Of a stretch of DNA of 6,843 nucleotides, positions 1 through 5,407 are shown one piece after another; position 1 is the first letter of the stretch, and each line of letters starts with the position of its first letter. Source of the stretch: an uncultured Hyphomicrobiales bacterium (lineage in GTDB: Bacteria > Pseudomonadota > Alphaproteobacteria > Rhizobiales > Beijerinckiaceae); NCBI GenBank assembly GCA_903903935.1, contig CAIVAX010000390.1:1-6843 (forward strand), given 5' to 3'. A model generated the notes under the pieces. The model searched no databases, was not told the DNA's origin, and saw nothing but the letters and a program-made list of their open reading frames with translations. A program made the translations under genes and the position numbers.

Positions 1-114
1 AATTTCATCATGACGACGTTGGATGAGATCAAGTTTTTCGACGGGGAGCATGAGATCAATCTGACTGAGAAAATAAAGGCGGCATATCGAGCAAAGCGCA
101 CAGCCTCGCTATAA
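1..114 (+). CDS. 3' end of an unidentified gene
   Basis: Frame 1 is open from the window edge for 37 codons and ends at TAA (112-114). The visible tail is charged and hydrophilic (it includes EIKFFDGEHEINLTEKIKAA) and ends RAKRTASL, which looks like a soluble protein's C-terminus rather than random translation. I do not recognise the family. An ATG lies at 10-12, so a short complete ORF is formally possible, but with no visible upstream sequence a truncated longer gene is more likely. It converges on ptsP: its last six bases overlap the end of ptsP, whose stop is at 109-111, so no space remains for a bidirectional terminator between them. Coding status is inferred only from the open frame and the neat convergent ending. 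Confidence 0.45.
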   Translation, partial: NFIMTTLDEIKFFDGEHEINLTEKIKAAYRAKRTASL

Positions 115-2397
115 TTGGATGCCCTTGGCTTCGGCAAAGCCAATCAATTCCTGACGGATCGAACTGCGGCCATCAGATTTGTGCAGTGCCTGTGCGATAA
201 ATTCGGTGACTTCGGCCACATTCAAACTCAGGACCATTGCTTTGACACGTCCCAGCGATGAGCCAGCCATTGAAAGCCCGCGATAGCCCAGCCCAATCAG
301 CGCCATCGCCTCAAGCGGCTGGCCGCCAATCTCGCCGCATAAGGTCACTGGCACAGCATGCGGATGGGCTTTGTCGGTGATCAGTTTGAGAGCGCGGAGA
401 ATTGCTGGCGATAAGGGATCGAAGCGGGTTGAGACGCGCGGATTATCGCGATCAGCCGCAAACATATATTGGACAAGATCATTCGAGCCTACAGAGATGA
501 AATCAACCCGGCTCAGAAACTCATCCAATTGCCAAAGCACGGAGGGAACTTCCACCATAATCCCTAGTTTGAGATCTTTGGGCGGTGGATAGCCATGGCG
601 CTCTTGATGGGCGAGCTCACGCTCAACAATCGCCTTGGCGTCATCAAATTCGGAGACTTGCGCAATCATCGGAAACATAATGCGCAAATGCCGCCCGGCA
701 CTGGCGCGCAGCATGGCCCGCACTTGCGTGCGCAATAATGCGGGGCGATCAAGGCCGATACGAATAGCGCGCCAGCCCAAAGCCGGATTTTCTTCTTCAA
801 AGGTTGCCATATAGGGTAGGATTTTATCACCGCCTATATCCAGAGTGCGGAATGTGACGGGACGATCGCCCATCTCATCCATCACCGATTTGTAGAACGA
901 CAATTGTGTGCTCATGCGCGGAAATTGCGGCACGATCATAAATTGCAATTCCGTGCGAAACAGGCCAATCGACAAAGCGCCGGTCTCCTGCACATGCGGC
1001 AGATCAATCAACAAACCAGCATTCATGTGCAAATCAATCGCCACGCCATCGCGGGTGATCGACGGCACATCTCTGAGCTTGCGATATTGCTCTTGTCGCC
1101 GTGCGCGCAAGCGCGCCTTTTCGCCATAGGCCGATTCAACATCGGCCTGCGGGCGGATTTGAATGATGCCAGACGATCCATCCAGAATAATCGAATCGCC
1201 GCGCTCGACAAGATCGGTCACATTGGGCACTTCACCCACTGCGGGAATGCCCAAGGCCCGAGCAATAATTGCAACATGGCTAGAGGGGCCGCCATCTTCC
1301 AGCACTAGTCCGCGCAATTTCTTGCGATCATATTCCAACAAGGCCGCCGGCCCCATTGTGCGGGCCACGATAATGGCATTGTCTGGCAAACTGTCTTGCG
1401 CAACGACAAAACCTTGGCCAGTCAATTGATGCAAGAGCCGATTGGCCAGATCATCCAGATCATGCAGGCGTTCACGCAAATAAGGATCGGTGCTGCGTTG
1501 CAATTTGGCGCGTGTATCATTCTGCACACGCTCAACCGCTGCCTCTGCCGTCAAACCGGATCGTATGGCTTCAATCAGGCGACGCGACCAGCCCCGATCA
1601 TTCACGAGCATGCGGACAGCTTCCAGCACATCGCGATGTTCGCCAGCGCCCGCATCAGCGCCAATTTCAATTAGTCGATCAATATTGGCCCGCAGGGCTT
1701 CGATTGAATCATTCAGCCGCTTTTCTTCACGGCCCAAATCTTCGGCAATTAATTGGGTGATGACGATGCGAGGTTCATGCAACACCACATGGCCAAGGCC
1801 AATGCCATCGGCCACCGGCTGGCCTTGCACAGACATAGGCCCTTTAATGGCAATCTCATTGCCGGGCCGCACAATTGATTGCAATTCACCCGATGCAACC
1901 AATTCAGCCAAGAGCATGGCTGTGGTCTGCGTCGCTTCAATTTCTTCCTCAGAATAAGAGCGTCGCGCTTTATTCTGAACAACCAGCACGCCCAGCGTAT
2001 TGCCGCCGCGCAGCACAGGCACGCCCAAGAAGGAATGATAAATTTCTTCGCCCGTCTCCGGCTTGTAGGAGAAGGAGGGATGGCTCTGGGCATCCGAGAG
2101 GGCGAGAGGCTCGGCTGTTTCGGCAATCAAGCCGACCAGACCTTCACCCGCGAGCATTGTGGTCAAATGCACAGCTTCGCGATTGAGACCTTCGGTAGCA
2201 AAAAGTTCGAGCCGACGATCCGAGCGCAGCACATAGAGCGAGCACACTTCTGCCACCATATTGGCGGCGATCGTGATCACGATTTTATCGAGACGAGCTT
2301 GAGCGTGGATGGGCTCGGCCATGACCTCGCGCAACCTGCGTAAAAGCAGGCGAGGACCGCCAAGCGCGGCACGGGCAGGGCGTTCCTGTTCAGCCAT
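109..2397 (-). CDS. ptsP: PtsP, EI-Ntr: GAF-containing phosphoenolpyruvate-protein phosphotransferase
   Basis: First enzyme of the nitrogen-related phosphotransferase system. It autophosphorylates from PEP in the cytoplasm and passes the phosphate to NPr and then EIIA-Ntr. Numbering is from the ATG at 2395-2397 (762 aa, near the family's usual size of about 750). Residues about 35-170 form the GAF sensor domain (FATEGLN, GEGLVG, LGVPVLR, LGVLVVQNKA). Residues about 180-320 are the helical EI N-domain. The swivel domain carries the phosphorylated His374 in GGPSSHVAIIAR. The C-terminal PEP-binding barrel has Arg481 (GLFRTE), Arg517 (TFRTLDIGGDK), Glu616 (MVEVP), Asn639-Asp640 (GSNDL), Arg650 (AADRDN) and Cys687 (CGE), so all key enzyme I residues are present. 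In rhizobial homologues the GAF domain is reported to sense glutamine; that role here is inference. The open frame extends to a TTG at 2515-2517, but that codon directly follows a TGA. The ATG at 2395-2397 has GAGG (2403-2406) five bases upstream and places the conserved LGGPRLLLRRLREVMAEP near the N-terminus. ATG 2413-2415 is an alternative. Confidence 0.95.
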   Translation of the reverse strand: MAEQERPARAALGGPRLLLRRLREVMAEPIHAQARLDKIVITIAANMVAEVCSLYVLRSDRRLELFATEGLNREAVHLTTMLAGEGLVGLIAETAEPLALSDAQSHPSFSYKPETGEEIYHSFLGVPVLRGGNTLGVLVVQNKARRSYSEEEIEATQTTAMLLAELVASGELQSIVRPGNEIAIKGPMSVQGQPVADGIGLGHVVLHEPRIVITQLIAEDLGREEKRLNDSIEALRANIDRLIEIGADAGAGEHRDVLEAVRMLVNDRGWSRRLIEAIRSGLTAEAAVERVQNDTRAKLQRSTDPYLRERLHDLDDLANRLLHQLTGQGFVVAQDSLPDNAIIVARTMGPAALLEYDRKKLRGLVLEDGGPSSHVAIIARALGIPAVGEVPNVTDLVERGDSIILDGSSGIIQIRPQADVESAYGEKARLRARRQEQYRKLRDVPSITRDGVAIDLHMNAGLLIDLPHVQETGALSIGLFRTELQFMIVPQFPRMSTQLSFYKSVMDEMGDRPVTFRTLDIGGDKILPYMATFEEENPALGWRAIRIGLDRPALLRTQVRAMLRASAGRHLRIMFPMIAQVSEFDDAKAIVERELAHQERHGYPPPKDLKLGIMVEVPSVLWQLDEFLSRVDFISVGSNDLVQYMFAADRDNPRVSTRFDPLSPAILRALKLITDKAHPHAVPVTLCGEIGGQPLEAMALIGLGYRGLSMAGSSLGRVKAMVLSLNVAEVTEFIAQALHKSDGRSSIRQELIGFAEAKGIQL

Positions 2398-2689
2398 CGG
2401 GGCCTCGAAGCTCATCAGGCGGAGCTCGGTCGCGACCCGCGGAAAGAGCCCGACAGGTCCACTCTGGTATAACCAATGGCTTGACCGACCTGCAAGCGGA
2501 TCTGCCGCAAACGACAATCAGAAGGCGATTATCATGGCAAAAAGCTTGAGCTCAGCCTGCCTGTCAGCGGGAAGCTTGAGCGCAGGGGGTAAAAGCAGGG
2601 GGTGAGTGGAGCATCCCACAGGTCTGGACCGGTAAGATCAGATCAAGCAGGGGGGTGATTCGGGGCGAGCCCCGAATCACGAGCGGTGA
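2398..2689. other. Intergenic region between the FAH-family gene and ptsP
   Basis: This 292-base gap (if ptsP starts at 2397) must hold the ptsP promoter unless ptsP is read through from the FAH-family gene. It contains the perfect hairpin at 2655-2680, three copies of GCAGGGGG(G)T (2582-2590, 2595-2603, 2647-2656) and two copies of AAGCTTGAGC (2542-2551, 2572-2581). On the minus strand GATAAT (plus positions 2528-2533) resembles a sigma-70 -10 box, but I see no convincing -35 at normal spacing. If it is used, transcription would start near 2520, giving an untranslated leader of about 120 bases before the ATG at 2397. No tRNA or second gene is apparent. Confidence 0.5.
2655..2680 (-). terminator. 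Perfect 11-bp hairpin after the FAH-family gene (candidate terminator)
   Basis: The arms 2655-2665 and 2670-2680 are exact reverse complements (GTGATTCGGGG / CCCCGAATCAC) around a four-base loop, CGAG on the plus strand. The stem begins about ten bases past the TGA stop (2690-2692) of the minus-strand FAH-family gene, which is where a terminator belongs. In the direction of transcription it is followed by CCCCCTGCTT and not a T-run, so it is not a classical intrinsic terminator. It could instead be a 3'-end stabilising stem, a pause or Rho-assisted element, or a dispersed palindrome. The structure is certain; the function is inferred. Confidence 0.5.
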
Positions 2690-3541
2690 TCAAATTTCGT
2701 CGCAGATAGGATTGCGTAAAACACCTACGCCGCTCACTTCCACTTCGATAATATCGCCCGGCTTCATCCACAGAGGGGGCTTGCGTGCGCCACCCACACC
2801 GCCCGGTGTGCCAGTGGCGATCACATCGCCCGGCATGAGGGGGGTGAAGATCGAGGCATAAGCAATGATCTCTTCAATCGAGAACATCAGATCCTCAATC
2901 AACGTATCTTGCACTTTAGTGCCATTGAGTGTCGTGGTCAGGCGCATGGCGCGTGGATTGGGAATTTCATCGGCTGTGACAAGCCAAGGACCGAAGGCGC
3001 CACTGCGATAGAAATTCTTGCCCGGCGTATATTGCTGGGTATGGCGCTGATAATCACGGATCGAGCCATCATTATAGATCGAATAGCCGGCCACACACTC
3101 CATCGCCTTATCTTTGGGAATGTGGCGTCCGCCCTTGCCAATCACAATGGCCAGCTCGCCCTCGAAATCAAAGCGCTCAGAGGCTTTGGGTCGGATCATG
3201 GGTTCAAGATGGCCCACATGCGAATTGGGCATGCGCAAGAAGAGCGTGGGATGCTCTTCGGAAGTGCGACCAAGCTCGGCCAAATGCGCGCGATAGTTCA
3301 AGCCAACGCAGAGATATTTATCAGCATTGGGAATGACGGGGAGAAATGTCACCAATGCGGGGACAATATCAGCCTTGGCACCGTGCAAAATCTCGCGCGC
3401 ATCATCAAGGCCATCACCCTCCAGCAAGGATTTGAGATCGGGATAGACATCGCCCATGCGGCGGCCCAGATCGACAATGCCGTCATCGACGATGACGCCA
3501 TAGCTCTCTTCATTGCGATATAAATAGGTTGCAAGTTTCAT
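2690..3541 (-). CDS. Fumarylacetoacetate hydrolase (FAH) family enzyme, substrate unknown
   Basis: Full-length 283-aa member of the FAH superfamily, cytosolic metal-dependent enzymes that hydrolyse, isomerise or decarboxylate 2-keto acids (annotated variously as 2-hydroxyhepta-2,4-diene-1,7-dioate isomerase, acylpyruvase and similar). Residues 1-70 are a variable N-domain. The core starts at KYLCVGLNYRAHLAELG (75-91), whose His86 and Glu89 match the HxxE catalytic pair of FAHD1-like enzymes. FDFEGELAIVIGKGG (124-138) supplies metal ligands Glu127 and Glu129, and YNDGSIRDYQ (156-165) supplies the third, Asp158. TPGKNF (172-177) carries the conserved Lys175, and ATGTPGGVG (242-250) and KPGDIIEVEV (260-269) complete the fold. 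All catalytic positions look intact. The ATG at 3539-3541 has GGAAAG (3550-3555) eight bases upstream. No other catabolic gene lies nearby, so the substrate cannot be deduced. It is separated from both same-strand neighbours by hairpins and is probably expressed on its own. Confidence 0.9.
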   Translation of the reverse strand: MKLATYLYRNEESYGVIVDDGIVDLGRRMGDVYPDLKSLLEGDGLDDAREILHGAKADIVPALVTFLPVIPNADKYLCVGLNYRAHLAELGRTSEEHPTLFLRMPNSHVGHLEPMIRPKASERFDFEGELAIVIGKGGRHIPKDKAMECVAGYSIYNDGSIRDYQRHTQQYTPGKNFYRSGAFGPWLVTADEIPNPRAMRLTTTLNGTKVQDTLIEDLMFSIEEIIAYASIFTPLMPGDVIATGTPGGVGGARKPPLWMKPGDIIEVEVSGVGVLRNPICDEI

Positions 3542-3572
3542 GTCAGCTTCTTTCCAGCATGGGTATCAGGAC

Positions 3573-3601
3573 CATTCCGGAAAAGACACTTTCCCGGAAT
3601 G
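3573..3601. repeat. Imperfect palindrome (12 bp paired), possible dispersed Rhizobiales-type element
   Basis: The outer arms CATTCCGG (3573-3580) and CCGGAATG (3594-3601) pair perfectly. After one A-C mismatch (3581/3593), AAAG (3582-3585) pairs with CTTT (3589-3592) around an ACA loop. It lies in the 95-base gap between the nucleotidase and FAH-family genes and no T-run follows on either strand. The ATTCCGG-AAAG...TTCCGGAAT pattern recalls the dispersed intergenic palindromes common in Rhizobiales genomes; that link is from memory and not tested. It could also act as a transcription attenuator or mRNA-protecting stem upstream of the FAH-family gene. Confidence 0.55.
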
Positions 3602-3617
3602 ATTGGGCTTAAGAGCG

Positions 3618-3638
3618 GATTTGACTCAAGGTCAAATC
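3618..3638 (-). terminator. 8-bp hairpin at the stop codon of the nucleotidase gene
   Basis: GATTTGAC (3618-3625) and GTCAAATC (3631-3638) are perfect inverted repeats with a five-base loop (TCAAG on the plus strand). The stem incorporates two bases of the TGA stop of the minus-strand nucleotidase gene (3637-3639). No run of T follows on the minus strand, so it is at best a non-canonical terminator or 3' stabiliser. It may act together with the palindrome at 3573-3601, which lies 16 bases further along the same transcript. Confidence 0.4.
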
Positions 3639-5169
3639 ATTTTGTGCTAATGCGCCCTTCAATTTTTGATGTGATCGTGCCGATCTTCTTCGCATAGGCC
3701 ATCACATCATTGGCCACGAGCTTATCGCCCGTATCGCCTGTGGCATTGGGGTCGGCCAGCGTCGTATAGCCATCCCCGCCGCGGACCATGAAATCATTGG
3801 TGGCGACAGAATAAACACGCGCTTCATCAAGCGGCTTGCCATCCATTTCAATGGATTTGACGCGAGAGCCCACCGGCGCATTGAGATCAGCAACAATCTT
3901 CAATCCCGAGACCTGCGGGAAGCGACCAGCTTTTTGTTCCACCTGCGAGAGGCCATTTTCAATGGCCGCGCGCACGGCTTTGCCCGTCACTTTGGTAACA
4001 GTGGACTTATTGCCAAAGGGCAGCTCGGCCAGAATATCGCGGCGTGTCAGCGTATCGCCAACCTTATATTCTTTGTTGGCGCGAATGCCCCCGCCATTCA
4101 CAAGGCCGATTTCAGCATTGTTCTGGACGCGCACCGCATCGGCAATCAGATTGCCAATCGCTGCTTCGCCGCCTCGCACTGTGGCTGAGCGGCTATCGAG
4201 CGGGGCTTCAATCTTAGCAACTGCAATATCAAGCTCTTTGCTGAGTTCGGACTCATAGGCTTTCACCTTTTGCAGCATCTCTGGATCGGGCGTCACATCA
4301 GCTGTGTCAAACACACGATAAGTCGGCCACCAAGAGACAGTGCGCGCCGCGCCTTCGCCCTTGATGGTGACTTTCACATCAACAGCAACAACGTAATTGG
4401 CATCTTCCCCGGATTCAGTGAGAGCCGTGCGACCATCAAAATCAATGTGCAGATCATGATTATGGCCAGACAAAATAATATCAGCGGCTTTAGAAGCCAT
4501 CAGCTTCTGTCCGGTTTCTTTATCCGCATGCACAACGGCAACAGTAATATCGGCACCTTGCGCTTTAAGCTCTTTAGTGGCGGCGGTAACAGTTGCAACC
4601 GTAGGAGCAAATTTCAGCGGGCCTGTGCTTGACAAGGCAGGCGAGTTTTCAAGTGAAGCGCCGACAATACCAATCTTAATGCCGTCTCTTTCAATGATCA
4701 TGCTGTCTTTATGGCGCGGCAGGATGCTGCCATCACCATCGCGCACATTGGCGGCGAGAACCTGAAAATTCGCTTCACTTACGCGCTTGAGATAGACATC
4801 TCGGCCAAAGTCGAATTCATGATTACCGGGCACTAACACATCGGGGGAAATGGTGTTGAACAGCGCAATCATATGCTGGCCCTGATCAAAACCCGACATC
4901 AGGCTGGGGCTGATGGTATCGCCCGCATGAGTGAAAATCACATTCTTCGATTTGGCGCGCTCGCCCTTCACTATGGCAGCCAAACGGGCCATGCCGCCGC
5001 GACCGGCCTGCTCGCTCATTTGATAAATGTCATTGGTGAGCACAAAGGTCAGCTTGACGGGGTCAGCGGCAAAGGCGCTGATCGGGCTGTAGACAGCACT
5101 CAAGGACAGGGCCAAAGCCCCCAAAATGTGGCGACGGGCGAGCGATTTTGTAATCAGCGACTGTGGCAT
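3637..5169 (-). CDS. Exported 5'-nucleotidase / metallophosphatase (UshA family) with TNDIY motif
   Basis: A 510-aa two-domain protein that probably releases phosphate from nucleotides or 2',3'-cyclic nucleotides in the periplasm. Residues 1-34 are a signal peptide: SLARRHILG carries twin arginines (12-13), then a hydrophobic stretch and AFA/ADP as the likely cleavage site, so export may be via Tat. The dinuclear-metal phosphatase domain (about 38-285) shows TNDIY (45-49), HAGD (Asp84), GNHEFD (Asn116-His117), VVHADKE (His214) and SGHNHD (His236, His238). The first motif is usually D-x-H; here Asp47 is kept but the His position is Tyr49. The C-terminal nucleotide-binding domain (about 310-500) has VNGGGIR (Arg363), PFGN (Phe385) and GGDGY (Tyr468), the usual base-stacking aromatic pair. 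The ATG at 5167-5169 has GGAG (5177-5180) seven bases upstream. UshA is about 550 aa, so nothing appears to be missing. It is divergent from hemH. SoxB-like function is less likely without sox neighbours. Confidence 0.88.
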   Translation of the reverse strand: MPQSLITKSLARRHILGALALSLSAVYSPISAFAADPVKLTFVLTNDIYQMSEQAGRGGMARLAAIVKGERAKSKNVIFTHAGDTISPSLMSGFDQGQHMIALFNTISPDVLVPGNHEFDFGRDVYLKRVSEANFQVLAANVRDGDGSILPRHKDSMIIERDGIKIGIVGASLENSPALSSTGPLKFAPTVATVTAATKELKAQGADITVAVVHADKETGQKLMASKAADIILSGHNHDLHIDFDGRTALTESGEDANYVVAVDVKVTIKGEGAARTVSWWPTYRVFDTADVTPDPEMLQKVKAYESELSKELDIAVAKIEAPLDSRSATVRGGEAAIGNLIADAVRVQNNAEIGLVNGGGIRANKEYKVGDTLTRRDILAELPFGNKSTVTKVTGKAVRAAIENGLSQVEQKAGRFPQVSGLKIVADLNAPVGSRVKSIEMDGKPLDEARVYSVATNDFMVRGGDGYTTLADPNATGDTGDKLVANDVMAYAKKIGTITSKIEGRISTK

Positions 5170-5235
5170 TGTCTCTCTCCATTAATTCTGCTGCACCATG
5201 CCAATCTCTTGAGGGGCAGACAAGGGAGGTCAAAG

Positions 5236-5271
5236 ATGAAAATTGAACTTATCACGGCAATTCAGGCCTAA
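5236..5271 (+). CDS. Candidate mini-ORF or leader peptide upstream of hemH (11 aa)
   Basis: An ATG at 5236-5238 follows GGAGGT (5225-5230) with a five-base spacer, the best Shine-Dalgarno match on the plus strand of this window. It opens a frame encoding MKIELITAIQA and ends at TAA (5269-5271). The peptide has no run of one amino acid and no arrest motif I recognise, so classical attenuation is not indicated. It ends 136 bases before the hemH ATG. The TTGACA at 5272-5277 begins immediately after its stop codon, so a transcript from that box would not include it. It may be a chance ORF, the degraded start of a lost gene, or a true small protein or upstream regulatory ORF. Confidence 0.3.
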   Translation: MKIELITAIQA

Positions 5272-5277
5272 TTGACA
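5272..5277 (+). promoter_or_regulatory. Candidate -35 box (TTGACA) for hemH
   Basis: A perfect sigma-70 -35 hexamer lies 130 bases upstream of the hemH start. No good -10 follows at 16-18 bases: the sequence there reads GCGTAC, and TACACA (5298-5303) is spaced 20 bases away. It is therefore only a partial promoter match. The box overlaps the dyad CAATTCAGGCCTAATTG (5258-5274), which could position a regulator over the promoter. Function is inferred from the hexamer and location only. Confidence 0.3.
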
Positions 5278-5394
5278 TCCAAACCCCAGCCCCAGCGTAC
5301 ACAACTGAGCCGGCTAGGACTGTGGTTCAGAACAAACTTGGGCTCACAACAGGCTTGTGTCCATCTCTCAGGCCTGCAAGAGAATGGAGCCGAC

Positions 5395-5399
5395 AGGAG
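5395..5399 (+). promoter_or_regulatory. Ribosome binding site that sets the hemH start
   Basis: AGGAG at 5395-5399 sits eight bases before the ATG at 5408-5410. The frame can be extended upstream to an ATG at 5384-5386 and a GTG at 5357-5359, but neither has a comparable site at proper spacing. This favours a 360-aa product. Confidence 0.7.
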
Positions 5400-5407
5400 A
5401 CCCTTTT

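Larger units (their letters stand above)
5170..5407. other. Divergent intergenic region between the nucleotidase gene and hemH
   Basis: These 238 bases must contain outward-facing promoters for the nucleotidase gene (minus) and hemH (plus). On the plus side there is a perfect TTGACA (5272-5277), an AGGCCT-centred dyad overlapping it, and an 11-codon mini-ORF (5236-5271). I found no convincing sigma-70 pair for the minus-strand gene; TTGACC occurs on the minus strand (plus 5230-5235) but no good -10 follows. No clear Irr/ICE or Fur box upstream of hemH was recognised. Confidence 0.5.

Noticed and set aside
2909..3523. 204-codon open frame on the plus strand opposite the FAH-family gene
   Set aside because: Antisense to a clearly real gene with all family motifs; no recognisable domain or good ribosome site.
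5345..5359. CACAA/TTGTG inverted repeat upstream of hemH
   Set aside because: A five-base stem is expected by chance at this length and lies outside any clear promoter element.
5357..5407. GTG-initiated extension of hemH by 17 codons
   Set aside because: No ribosome site precedes the GTG, while AGGAG lies eight bases before the ATG at 5408; the added residues are not part of the conserved protein.
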